From: an uncultured Collinsella sp.
GTDB taxonomy: Bacteria; Actinomycetota; Coriobacteriia; Coriobacteriales; Coriobacteriaceae
Length of the DNA stretch: 64,000 bases
Assembly (NCBI GenBank): GCA_900542155.1
Contig: UQMD01000002.1
Location: forward strand, 155,318 to 219,317
Direction of reading: 5' to 3'
Under the pieces are notes generated by a model. It saw only the letters and a program-made list of their open reading frames with translations, had not been told where the DNA came from and made no database searches. The translations under genes were made by a program, and so were the position numbers. This document shows positions 41,026 through 49,778 of this stretch, piece by piece. Position 1 is the first letter of the stretch, and the number at the start of each line of letters is the position of its first letter.

Positions 41026-41307
41026 TTATATGAGTATACCTATAAGAAGTTGCAGAACCAGCTTCTGCACCAACTGCAACGCAATAATCGCAACGACCGG
41101 CGAAAAATCGACGCCGCCCATGGGCGGGATAAACCGGCGGAACAGATTGAGCCACGGGCCGCACACGCTATCGAGGACGGCGGCGATATCCTGTAGCAAT
41201 CCGCCCTGCCTCATGGGAATCCACGTCATAAGGCAGTAGACCACGATGAGCGTGGAGTAAAAGTTGAACAGCGTATTGACCAGTTGAGCAATGGTGTAGA
41301 TGTTGAT
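41026..41307 (-). CDS. YggT-family membrane protein, apparent non-canonical start
   Basis: This short integral membrane protein has two hydrophobic helices and the family motif YCLMTWIPM followed by LNLFRRFIPPMGGVDFSPVVAIIALQ. The family N-terminus, INIYTIAQLVNTLFNFYSTLIVVY, is encoded upstream of the first usable ATG/GTG/TTG (GTG 41244) in the same frame. The frame opens right after the sepF stop with no standard start codon. GAGGAG at 41314-41319 lies six bases before ATC 41307 and directly before ATT 41313. I give the ATC position; GTG 41244 would lose most of the first helix. It lies in the gap between sepF and divIVA. Confidence 0.7.
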   Translation of the reverse strand: MNIYTIAQLVNTLFNFYSTLIVVYCLMTWIPMRQGGLLQDIAAVLDSVCGPWLNLFRRFIPPMGGVDFSPVVAIIALQLVQKLVLQLLIGILI

Positions 41308-41328
41308 GAGAATCTCCTCGTCTTGTCT

Positions 41329-42054
41329 TTACTTAAGGTAGCCGTCGGCACGGAGCTTCTTGAGGTCGGAATCCTTGACCTCGCAGCCAGCGGGCAGCAC
41401 CATAAACACGCGGTCGCCCACCTCTTTGACCGTGGCGCCCAGGCCGCAGGCAAAGCCGTAAGAGAAGTCCAGGACGCGCTTGGCGACCTCGGTACGCACG
41501 CCCACAAAGATCAGCGCCACGGGCTGCTTGGTGCGTACGCGACGCACCACGGTCTCAACGTCGTCGTAGCTCTCGGGGCGAAGAACATATGCCGGCAGCT
41601 GAGGCGTGGCATTGATGATGTTGTTCGCATAGGTCGAAGCATCGCTCGGTGAGGGAGCAGGCGCGGGAGCGGCAGCGCGAACGCGGGTGTTCTCGGCGTA
41701 GCTCGACGGCGTGTCGTAGGCACCGGGACGATAACCGCCAGCGGCCGTCTCCTGCGAACGAGAAGGCGGGTTGTAGGTCGTAGCGTGACGGGAATCATCG
41801 CCCACCAGCTGACCGGAACGCGTGTACACGGCAACCGACTCGGCCTCGCCGCGGCGCGTCTGACCCAACAGGCCGTTGCTCGGCTCGTCCTGGGTGTAGA
41901 AGCCATCGCCCGAGGCGCCGCTGTAGCCATTGTTCTGGTAGCCGTCGTCATAGCCATCATCGTAGCCGTAGTCGTCGTCCTGACCATAACCCTGGTCGTA
42001 ACCCTGCTGGCCGCCCAGGTGCATCTTATTTTTAATCTCGTCAAGGAAGCCCAT
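41329..42054 (-). CDS. sepF: cell division protein SepF
   Basis: This 241-residue FtsZ anchor replaces FtsA in many actinobacteria and Firmicutes. The N-terminal amphipathic membrane helix is GFLDEIKNKMHLGG. Then comes an unusual linker of about 35 residues made of Tyr, Gly, Asp and Gln, followed by a longer Ser/Ala/Pro-rich linker. The SepF core follows: YVLRPESYDDVETVVRRVRTKQPVALIFVG and RVLDFSYGFACGLGATVKEVGDRVFMVLP. ATG 42054 lies after GAGGACACAACC. The C-terminal core binds the tail of FtsZ, which is encoded 6 kb away. Confidence 0.95.
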   Translation of the reverse strand: MGFLDEIKNKMHLGGQQGYDQGYGQDDDYGYDDGYDDGYQNNGYSGASGDGFYTQDEPSNGLLGQTRRGEAESVAVYTRSGQLVGDDSRHATTYNPPSRSQETAAGGYRPGAYDTPSSYAENTRVRAAAPAPAPSPSDASTYANNIINATPQLPAYVLRPESYDDVETVVRRVRTKQPVALIFVGVRTEVAKRVLDFSYGFACGLGATVKEVGDRVFMVLPAGCEVKDSDLKKLRADGYLK

Positions 42055-42114
42055 GGTTGTGTCCTCTCGCGGTTTAGTGCAGGCGCTCCGATAATCAGTG
42101 CGCACTTCAGAGCC

Positions 42115-42852
42115 TTATTTTACTGCAAACTCCGGGCTAAATACTACCCTGCCCAGGCGAACGAGCGTAGAGCCCTCCTCAAGGGCAGGCTCAAAGTCCT
42201 CGCTCATGCCGCAGGAAAGTTCGGGCAGGCTCAGATCGGAGTGCGTCGCCTCAAGCTCATCCCTTAGCTCGCGAAGTCCGGCAAAGGTGCGGCGCGCCAC
42301 ATCCTTATTCCCCCGGGGTGCCATAGTCATAAGGCCCTGCACACAAATTCCCTCAAGCTCCGCAAGCTCACCTGCGGCGTCGCGGACCTCGTCGGGCGAA
42401 AAGCCGCCCTTGGACTCCTCACCACTCACATTGACCTCGATCAGCACACGCTGGGGGCCGGAGAGCTCACCCGCCTCAATCTTGCGGACCACACGGCTCG
42501 AGATGGCCTGAGCCAAATGCAGCGATCCCACCGAATGAATCAGCTCAGCCGAGCCCAGAACCGCATTGATCTTGTTGGTCTGCAGGTTGCCGATCATATC
42601 GAAGCGCACCTCGGGTAGCTCCGGATGCTCTGCGAGGCCCGCAAGCTTGCGAACGAGCTCCTGCGGGCGGTTCTCGGCAAAATGGCGATACCCCGCCTGG
42701 ATAGCGGCAACGGTCTCATCGACGCCAACAGTCTTGGAGACGGCAATCAGGCACGCGGCATCGTGGGGACGGCCCGCGCGATCGAGTACCGCATAAAAAC
42801 GCTCCAGAATCTGCTCGCGGCGAGCGCGCATCAAGTCCAAATAGTTATCCAT
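42115..42852 (-). CDS. pyridoxal phosphate homeostasis protein, YggS family
   Basis: This 245-residue protein binds pyridoxal phosphate, has an alanine-racemase-like barrel and helps balance vitamin B6 and amino-acid pools. The cofactor lysine is in LIAVSKTVGVDE (about 33-44). FAENRPQELVRK, FDMIGNLQTNKI, VLIEVNVSGEESKGG and LSCGMSEDFEPALEEGSTLVRLGR complete the family pattern. ATG 42852 follows GGAGGCGATTGGCA. In many Gram-positive bacteria it precedes sepF and yggT near the division genes, as here. Confidence 0.94.
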   Translation of the reverse strand: MDNYLDLMRARREQILERFYAVLDRAGRPHDAACLIAVSKTVGVDETVAAIQAGYRHFAENRPQELVRKLAGLAEHPELPEVRFDMIGNLQTNKINAVLGSAELIHSVGSLHLAQAISSRVVRKIEAGELSGPQRVLIEVNVSGEESKGGFSPDEVRDAAGELAELEGICVQGLMTMAPRGNKDVARRTFAGLRELRDELEATHSDLSLPELSCGMSEDFEPALEEGSTLVRLGRVVFSPEFAVK

Positions 42853-42902
42853 TGCCAATCGCCTCCGCTGACAGCCAAACAAGTAGTCCCATGCTAACGC
42901 AA

Positions 42903-42934
42903 GAGCGCGGCCCCGCATGTGCAAGGCCGCGCTC
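42903..42934 (-). terminator. hairpin after phoU
   Basis: A perfect 10-bp stem, GAGCGCGGCC (42903-42912) with 42925-42934, encloses 12 bases. The following minus-strand TTGCGTTAG is only a weak T-run. It probably separates the phosphate operon from yggS. Confidence 0.6.
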
Positions 42935-42972
42935 ACATAGGTATTTACAATCTTTCGACGAACGGGGCCACC

Positions 42973-43830
42973 CTACTCCTCGTCGTCCTCGGAATCGTCC
43001 TCGTCCTCGAGGTGCTCGAGCAGGTAGCGGAGACCCTCGCTCACCTCGTTAGCGGGCACTTTGGCAACATAGTGTGCATCGACGGCAGGCCTCATGATGA
43101 CGCCCTCGCCCGAAGGCACGCGCATGCTCTCAAGCTCATCCTCGTCCGTACGGGCGATATCGCCGGCAGTCATACGCTGTCCGGTCAAAAGGAAGGTCAG
43201 ACGGCAGGCGGCATCGATAGAAATCGAGGCGATGCGATCGAGATAGCGCGAGACCATGATGGCGCGGCGCAGGTCGTCATAGTTACTGTCGTCGTCCATA
43301 AAATCGCCGGTGTCCATGCGGTTGAAGGTACGGAAGAACTTCTCGTACGCCGCATGCACCGGCTCGTCCTCGACGGCCAGATTGCAGATGATGGACATGT
43401 CGTTGGTGACGAGCGCAGAAAGCGACGAACCCAGCACCTGATAGACAGCCTCGGCCTCGGCTTCAACCAAGGCCACAAGCTCCTGAGGCAGCGAGATGTC
43501 GGCCTTGACCATGTGACGCGTGGCGCGGCAGATCTGGCGAACCTTATCGGTCATGCGCTGCAGGTTAAAGTCGACGTAGATGATTGTCTGCAACAAGCGG
43601 AAGTCGGAGGCGACCGGCGACTGCGTAGCGATCAGGTTGTAGCACACGGCCTCCAAGTTGGCGCAGCGCGCGTCAATCGAAAGCGTGCGCTTCTTGGTCT
43701 TGGTGGCGAGCTTGCGATCGTCGGTCGCGTAGGCCTTCACGGCGTCGTGAAGCGCCAGGTCTACAGCCTCGTAGATGCTCAACATCTCGTGACGGGCCTC
43801 GATGAGCTGACGGGAAAACAGTTTGCGCAT
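42973..43830 (-). CDS. phoU: phosphate transport regulator PhoU, with acidic tail
   Basis: This 285-residue helical protein links Pst transport to phosphate signalling. It begins RKLFSRQLIEARHEMLSIYEAV. The first three-helix repeat has NLEAVCYNLIATQSPVASDFRLLQTIIYVDFNLQRMTDK, and the second has the DDLRRAIMVSRYLDRIASISIDAA region. After about residue 225 it continues with an extra segment ending in a strongly acidic run (EHLEDEDDSEDDEE). PhoU is usually about 220-240 residues, so the tail is an addition. It follows pstB after 92 bases, in the usual operon position. Confidence 0.88.
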   Translation of the reverse strand: MRKLFSRQLIEARHEMLSIYEAVDLALHDAVKAYATDDRKLATKTKKRTLSIDARCANLEAVCYNLIATQSPVASDFRLLQTIIYVDFNLQRMTDKVRQICRATRHMVKADISLPQELVALVEAEAEAVYQVLGSSLSALVTNDMSIICNLAVEDEPVHAAYEKFFRTFNRMDTGDFMDDDSNYDDLRRAIMVSRYLDRIASISIDAACRLTFLLTGQRMTAGDIARTDEDELESMRVPSGEGVIMRPAVDAHYVAKVPANEVSEGLRYLLEHLEDEDDSEDDEE

Positions 43831-43922
43831 GGTTCACTCCAATCAGTTGGGTGCGGTCATGCCGCCCGCACGGTGAATACGCACCGGACCAGGTCCGATC
43901 GGCTTGGGACTAGTCGCACCGA

Positions 43923-44726
<804 letters not shown>

Positions 44727-44738
44727 GGGACTCCTTAA

Positions 44739-45644
44739 CTAGCGGCGCTTGCGCGACAGATAGCGCGCAAACAGGTTGAAGGCCAGAATAATCGCCATCA
44801 GCAAAAGCGCGGTGCCGTAGGCTGCGTTCATGTTGATGCCGTCATTGGCGAGCAGATAAAGGTGAACGGTCATGGGACGACCGGAATCGAGCGGCAAAAT
44901 AGGCAGGTTGATGGCCTGACCCATGGTGTAGAGCACCACGGCGGTCTCGCCGATGGCGCGGCCGATGGCAAGGACAATGCCGGTGGCGATGCGGCCAAAG
45001 GCAGAAGGAAGCACGATCTTGGAGACGACCTGCCACTTGGTGGCGCCCAGACCATATGCGCCCCAACGGATATAGCGCGGAACGGCGCGGATGGCTTCCT
45101 CGGTGGTGCGCATGACGATGGGAAGCATCAAGAGCGCAAGTGCCAGAGCGGCAGAGACCATCGAAAGGCCCAGACCCATAGCCTCGACAAACAAGGCGTA
45201 GCCAAAGAGGCCCATAACAATGGAGGGTACCGAGGCCAGGGCATCGGCAGCATAGCGAATGATGTCGACAATCTTGCCCTGCTTGGCGTATTCGGCCAGA
45301 TAGACCGCAGCCAAGACGGCAACCGGCGTGCAGATGAGCATGGCGAGCGCCGTCACATAGATGGTCGAGACGATCGTGGGCCAAATGCCACCCTCGGCGT
45401 TGACGCCCTGGGGCCAACCGAAGATAAAGTCGAGCGAGATATGCGGCAGGCCGTTAATGACCACGTAGGCGATGATAGCGACCAGCACCAGCGTGGTGAT
45501 GTATGCCGCGGCACGGAACACGCCAAGCATGATCTTGTTGGACAGGTCCTTGTTGATGCGACCCTTCTTGCCGTGGGAAAGGGCACGCTTGATGCGCTCG
45601 CGCGACGAGGTCGTATCGACCGTCGTGTCAACGGAATCGGACAT
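44739..45644 (-). CDS. pstA: phosphate ABC transporter permease PstA
   Basis: This 301-residue inner-membrane subunit of the Pst channel has about six helices. The first follows a 45-residue charged N-terminus. Family features are GWPQGVNAEGGIWPTIVSTIYV, LAEYAKQGKIVDIIRYAADALASVPSIVMGLFGY, and the ATPase-contact loop AVPRYIRWGAYGLGATKWQVVSKIVLPSAFGRI. The gene starts four bases after the pstC stop. It ends just before the pstB ribosome site. Confidence 0.96.
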   Translation of the reverse strand: MSDSVDTTVDTTSSRERIKRALSHGKKGRINKDLSNKIMLGVFRAAAYITTLVLVAIIAYVVINGLPHISLDFIFGWPQGVNAEGGIWPTIVSTIYVTALAMLICTPVAVLAAVYLAEYAKQGKIVDIIRYAADALASVPSIVMGLFGYALFVEAMGLGLSMVSAALALALLMLPIVMRTTEEAIRAVPRYIRWGAYGLGATKWQVVSKIVLPSAFGRIATGIVLAIGRAIGETAVVLYTMGQAINLPILPLDSGRPMTVHLYLLANDGINMNAAYGTALLLMAIILAFNLFARYLSRKRR

Positions 45645-45647
45645 AGC

Positions 45648-46583
45648 CTACCCCCTCTTCTTCTTGGAAATCAGACGGACGATGCCCACCAGCGCAGCGG
45701 AGATGATAAACAGGACCACGCCCATGCCAAACAGCGCCGAGCGGTGCAGACCCGAGGAATAGCTCATGTCGAGCGCGATCTGGCTCGTGAGCGTCGAGAT
45801 GGGGCTCGAGATGCTATCCGGAATGACCGGAGCGTTACCCACGACCATAAGCACGGCCATGGTCTCGCCGATAGCGCGACCCATGCCCAGCACGATGGCG
45901 TCCACGATACCCAGCTTGGCCGCGGGCAGCACGACCTTATAGATGGTCTGCCATTTGGTGGCACCCATGGCATAGGATGCCTCGCGGATGCCCATGGGGA
46001 TGGAGTTAAGGGCATCGATGGTGAGTGTCGTGATCGTGGGGACGATCATGATGGCAAGCACGAACCACGCCGTCAGGGCACCAAACCCAAGGCCACCGGT
46101 CAGCTGCGCAATAAACGGGCGGATGATGATCATGCCGAAGAAGCCGTAGATGATGGAGGGAATACCCGCCAGCAGGTCGACGGCAGGGCTGATGAGCTTG
46201 CGCACGCGCTTGCTGGCAATCTCGACCAGATACACGGCCGTGCCCACACCCAACGGTACGCCCATGGCAAGGGCACCGACGGTCACCAGACCTGAGCCGG
46301 CCAGCAGCGACATGATGCCGTAATGCCCCTCGGAAGGAGCCCATGTAAAGCTAAAGAAGTCCGCCAGGCCTATATCGGTAAAGACGGGCAGCGCCGAGTA
46401 CGTGGTAAAGACAAAAATCAGGATGACGGTGACGACCGCTAAGAACGCGCAGGCAAAGAAGATCCACTGCAGTGCCTTCTCCTTAAGATAGGTGCCGCGC
46501 GACACCAACGCCAACTCACGCTTTTTGGGCGCCTGGGTCTCCTGTTCAATCTGGGGGGTTTCCCGTGCTTCCACGCTACTCAC
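45648..46583 (-). CDS. pstC: phosphate ABC transporter permease PstC
   Basis: This 311-residue permease is paired with PstA. After a 37-residue polar N-terminus it has about six helices. Recognisable segments are FSFTWAPSEGHYGIMSLLAGSGLVT, YLVEIASKRVRKLISPAVDLLAGIPSIIYGFFG and the coupling loop YAMGATKWQTIYKVVLPAAKLGIVDAI. The start is GTG 46583, which overlaps the end of pstS by eight bases; the AAAGGGG ribosome site is inside the pstS coding sequence. This arrangement implies translational coupling. Confidence 0.96.
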   Translation of the reverse strand: MSSVEARETPQIEQETQAPKKRELALVSRGTYLKEKALQWIFFACAFLAVVTVILIFVFTTYSALPVFTDIGLADFFSFTWAPSEGHYGIMSLLAGSGLVTVGALAMGVPLGVGTAVYLVEIASKRVRKLISPAVDLLAGIPSIIYGFFGMIIIRPFIAQLTGGLGFGALTAWFVLAIMIVPTITTLTIDALNSIPMGIREASYAMGATKWQTIYKVVLPAAKLGIVDAIVLGMGRAIGETMAVLMVVGNAPVIPDSISSPISTLTSQIALDMSYSSGLHRSALFGMGVVLFIISAALVGIVRLISKKKRG

Positions 46584-47412
46584 TCCCCTTTCCGTCGTTG
46601 GTGACGGGAATAAAGCCCGCCTCGCGAATCTGCTTGTCCATCTTTTCGGACGTCACGTAGTCGATGTAATCCTGCGCTTGCTGCGAAGGCGTTCCCTTCA
46701 CAAAGAAATAGAGGTCGCGGGAGATGGGATAACCGCCACTCGCGACTGTCTTCTCGGACGCCTCGACGTGATTAACCGAGACGGCCTTGACCGAAGTCTT
46801 GGCGTTGAGGCTCTCGACAAAACCCAGCGAGATGTAGCCAATAGCACCGCGAGAGCGAGACACGACATCGCGTACCTGGCCCGTACCCGAAAGAACAGCC
46901 GAGCGGCGATCGAACGGCGCGCCGTCCATCACGATGGTGCGGAAAGCCTCACGCGTACCGGAAGCCTCATCGCGGTTAATAACCTGAATCTTCAAGTCCT
47001 CGCCACCGACCTCTTTCCAGTTGGTGATCTTGCCCGCATAGATATCGCGGAGCTGTTCAGTCGAGAGGTTATCGACCGGGTTGTCGTCGTTCACGATGAC
47101 CGCGATGCCGTCGTGTGCGATAACGATAGGCGTCAGGCCCAGGTCTTGCTCATCGGCGTTGAGGCCACGAGAGGAGCTGGCGATATCGGCGGTGCCGGCG
47201 CTAACGGCTTCGATGCCAGCAGATGAGCCCAGGCCAGAAACCAGCACGTCGGTGCCGGTCTCCTCCTTAAAGCCCTCGGCCGCGATCTCGGCAATGGGAA
47301 GGCAGGTGGTCGAGCCGGCCACGGTGATAGAAGACGTAGAAGAGCCCGAGGAGCAGGCACACAGCGTGAGCGTGAGCACCGCGGCGCTCAGGACCGATAC
47401 AATCTTTCTCAT
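46576..47412 (-). CDS. pstS: phosphate-binding lipoprotein PstS
   Basis: This 278-residue extracellular phosphate receptor has a short signal peptide that ends in the lipobox LCAC, so it is membrane-anchored by lipid. The ligand-binding start is SITVAGSTTCLPIAEIAAEGF, followed by GLGSSAGIEAVSAGTADIASSSR. NRDEASGTREAF is the classic phosphate-contact loop, and RGAIGYISLGFV follows. ATG 47412 overlaps the stop of the upstream pgeF gene by four bases (ATGA), so it is translated in a coupled way with that gene. It is shorter than the E. coli protein, as in other Gram-positive bacteria. Confidence 0.95.
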   Translation of the reverse strand: MRKIVSVLSAAVLTLTLCACSSGSSTSSITVAGSTTCLPIAEIAAEGFKEETGTDVLVSGLGSSAGIEAVSAGTADIASSSRGLNADEQDLGLTPIVIAHDGIAVIVNDDNPVDNLSTEQLRDIYAGKITNWKEVGGEDLKIQVINRDEASGTREAFRTIVMDGAPFDRRSAVLSGTGQVRDVVSRSRGAIGYISLGFVESLNAKTSVKAVSVNHVEASEKTVASGGYPISRDLYFFVKGTPSQQAQDYIDYVTSEKMDKQIREAGFIPVTNDGKGSE

Positions 47413-48209
47413 AGCATCACGCCGATCGCAGCATGGCGCCCGCAGGTGCCGCCCTCGTTGCGGTAGGAATAAAAGCGGTCGTTCTGACGCACGGTCGAAA
47501 GCTGGGTATCCACAATCCCATCCGCATCGACACCGACATCTACCAGCGCCTCACGAATGGCGGCAGATAGATCGAGCATGCGAGAAGCGCCCGCATCGAT
47601 GCACGAGAACTCGGCGGCAAAGCGGTCCATGAGCTCCTGGGAAACCTCGTACTCGTCACCCAGGATATGGGGACCGATATAGGCAGAAACATCGCTCGCA
47701 TTGCAACCAGCCGCCTCGCAGAGCGCCTGGCACGCCTTGGCGGAAATGCGCGCAATCGTGCCCTTCCATCCGGAATGCACCACGGCAAAACCGTTGGGAG
47801 CAACCAGCACCACGGGAACGCAATCGGCAAAGCAAAGCATCACGGGTACCTCATGGGCCGTGCAGACGATGGCATCGCAGCCCTCGGCAATCTGCTCGCG
47901 AATAGCCTCAAGATCGTCGGCGCCGTTCGAGGTCACCGTAACGATATGGTCACCATGTACTTGATTGGGCACGAGCAGATTATGTTCGCACTCCGCGGCG
48001 CCCATGGCTTCGAGCGCTCGACGACGATTTTCTTGAACGGCAAAGGGGTCATCGCCTACATGCGAGCCCAGGTTGAGCGAGGAGTACGCATCTTCGGAAA
48101 CGCCACCGGCGCGCTCGGTGAAGGCAAAGCGGACATTGTGCGTCGCGCCCTCTACCAATGTAACTCCATCATGGTCGACACGCGAAACGTTGTCCGCACG
48201 TGCTGCCAT
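47409..48209 (-). CDS. pgeF: purine nucleoside phosphorylase / multicopper-like YlmD-PgeF family
   Basis: This 266-residue protein has the DUF152/YfiH fold. Members phosphorolyse adenosine and inosine in a zinc-dependent way, and PgeF also edits peptidoglycan precursors in E. coli. Metal and catalytic motifs are NQVHGDHIVTV (about 95-105), ADCVPVVLVAPNGFAVVHSGWKGT with the conserved cysteine and histidine, and SAYIGPHILGDEYEV. ATG 48209 follows AGGAGG by eight bases. The gene heads the pst operon: its stop overlaps the pstS start. In many genomes it instead neighbours ftsZ and yggS, which are also nearby here. Confidence 0.9.
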   Translation of the reverse strand: MAARADNVSRVDHDGVTLVEGATHNVRFAFTERAGGVSEDAYSSLNLGSHVGDDPFAVQENRRRALEAMGAAECEHNLLVPNQVHGDHIVTVTSNGADDLEAIREQIAEGCDAIVCTAHEVPVMLCFADCVPVVLVAPNGFAVVHSGWKGTIARISAKACQALCEAAGCNASDVSAYIGPHILGDEYEVSQELMDRFAAEFSCIDAGASRMLDLSAAIREALVDVGVDADGIVDTQLSTVRQNDRFYSYRNEGGTCGRHAAIGVML

Positions 48210-48368
48210 ACTAAAGCCTCCTAATAACACAAGTATCGCGGCGACGCCGCAGCAGTCCGCGTCATACGGCTGCCATACTTCATCAAAAGGATACCCGCAG
48301 CGGTAGGAACCAAACGTAAAGGGAACGTAAGGAGATTGGAGGCTTTCGTTTACAAAGACGAAACACAA

Positions 48369-48400
48369 CAAAAAGGGGTGCGCCCAATCGGACGCACCCC
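48369..48400 (-). terminator. ftsZ terminator
   Basis: A perfect 8-bp stem, GGGGTGCG (48375-48382) with CGCACCCC (48393-48400), is followed on the minus strand by TTTTTGTTG. It marks the end of the division cluster and lies upstream of pgeF. The stretch 48210-48368 presumably holds the pgeF-pst promoter, but no clear hexamers or Pho box were found. Confidence 0.93.
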
Positions 48401-48424
48401 ATGCAGGTCGTTAAGAAAAACGAA

Positions 48425-49579
48425 CTAGAAACTGCCGCGCTTGAGGAAGTCGGGAAGCTCAAACTGGTCGTTGCCAAAGTTGGGCAGCTCGGTACCACCG
48501 ACGTTGCGAGTCGGGGCAGCCTGAGCGGGGCTGGCAGCCGGAGCGGTGCGCTGCGGCTCGGCAGAAGCAGCGGCCTTGCTCTGGGACTGCTGAGCAGCGA
48601 AGAGCTCGTCCTGACGGTTGACGTTGGAGTCGGAGAAGCCCGTAGCGATAACGGTGATGCGCACCTGGTCGCCCAGGGACTCGTCAACAACGGTACCGAA
48701 GATGATGTTGGCCTCAGGGTCGACGGCATTGGCGACAACGTCGGCGGCGTCGCTGATCTCCTGGATGCCCAGATCCTTGGAGCCGGCGATGGAAAGCAGG
48801 ACGCGCGTGGCGCCATCGATGGAGCTCTCGAGCAGCGGACTGGAGATAGCCTGCTGGGCAGCGTCGACGGCACGGGTGTCCCCAGAAGCGGTACCGATAC
48901 CCATCATGGCGGTACCAGCCTGCTTCATGATGGTCTTAACATCGGCGAAGTCCAGGTTGATGATACCCGGGACGGTGATGAGGTCGGTGATGCCCTGGGT
49001 GCCCTGGGAAAGGACGCCATCGGCAATCGCGAACGCCTCGAGCATCGTGGTCTTCTTCTCGGCGATGTCGAGCAGCTTGTCGTTAGGGATAACGATCATG
49101 GTGTCGACGCAATCGGAGAGGGTCTTGATGCCCTCCTCGGCGCTCTTCTTGCGCTTGCGGCCCTCGAAGGTGAAGGGCTTGGTCACGACGGCGACGGTCA
49201 GCGCGCCGACCTCGTTCATCGCGATATCGGCAACGATGGGAGCGGCGCCGGTACCGGTGCCACCGCCCTCGCCGCAGGTGATGAACACCATGTCGGCGCC
49301 AGCGAGCGCCTCGGCGATATCGTCGCGGGACTCATCGGCAGCCTTGCGGCCAACCTCGGGGTTGGCGCCGGCGCCCAGGCCGCGGGTAAGGTCGGTGCCG
49401 ATGTGCACCTTGATATCGGCATCAGAGATCGCGAGCGCCTGAGCATCGGTGTTGATGGCAACAAACTCGACGCCGCGGATGCCCTCTTCGATCATTCGAT
49501 TGACCGCGTTGGTACCGCCGCCGCCGACGCCGACCACCTTAATGACGGCAAGGTAGTTGTTGATCTCTGTCTCGTGCAT
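48425..49579 (-). CDS. ftsZ: cell division protein FtsZ
   Basis: This 384-residue tubulin-like GTPase forms the division ring. The sequence opens with [19 protein letters not shown]. The GTP signature is [13 protein letters not shown] (about 101-113), followed by [13 protein letters not shown] and the synergy loop [11 protein letters not shown]. After the globular domain comes a linker rich in Ala, Ser and Gln, and the conserved tail [11 protein letters not shown] that binds SepF. ATG 49579 lies six bases after GGAGG; the upstream in-frame start is unneeded. It is last in the dcw cluster, with its own upstream region of 199 bases. Confidence 0.98.
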   Translation of the reverse strand: MHETEINNYLAVIKVVGVGGGGTNAVNRMIEEGIRGVEFVAINTDAQALAISDADIKVHIGTDLTRGLGAGANPEVGRKAADESRDDIAEALAGADMVFITCGEGGGTGTGAAPIVADIAMNEVGALTVAVVTKPFTFEGRKRKKSAEEGIKTLSDCVDTMIVIPNDKLLDIAEKKTTMLEAFAIADGVLSQGTQGITDLITVPGIINLDFADVKTIMKQAGTAMMGIGTASGDTRAVDAAQQAISSPLLESSIDGATRVLLSIAGSKDLGIQEISDAADVVANAVDPEANIIFGTVVDESLGDQVRITVIATGFSDSNVNRQDELFAAQQSQSKAAASAEPQRTAPAASPAQAAPTRNVGGTELPNFGNDQFELPDFLKRGSF

Positions 49580-49778
49580 GTCGGTCCTCCGAACAAAGGT
49601 TATAGCCATAGCATGGGTTGACCCCTGCGCACATTAACCTTCAGGTTGAAAGTAAATGCAAAGGTAAACCGTATTATGTTTGCACATTATGAACGTATCA
49701 GTCAAATAATTGACCGTGAAAACCAAACAAACCAGATAAACGGCGTGGTATGGCCCCTCAACAAAGCCATTTAGGATG
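49580..49778 (-). promoter_or_regulatory. AT-rich ftsZ leader, probable promoter region
   Basis: This 199-bp gap in an otherwise tightly packed cluster is clearly AT-rich. On the minus strand TTGACT, CATAAT and TTGCAT hexamers are present but not at ideal spacing. AACCT-tc-AGGTT is a small palindrome near 49638. A dedicated ftsZ promoter here is likely but its exact position is not resolved. Confidence 0.5.
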
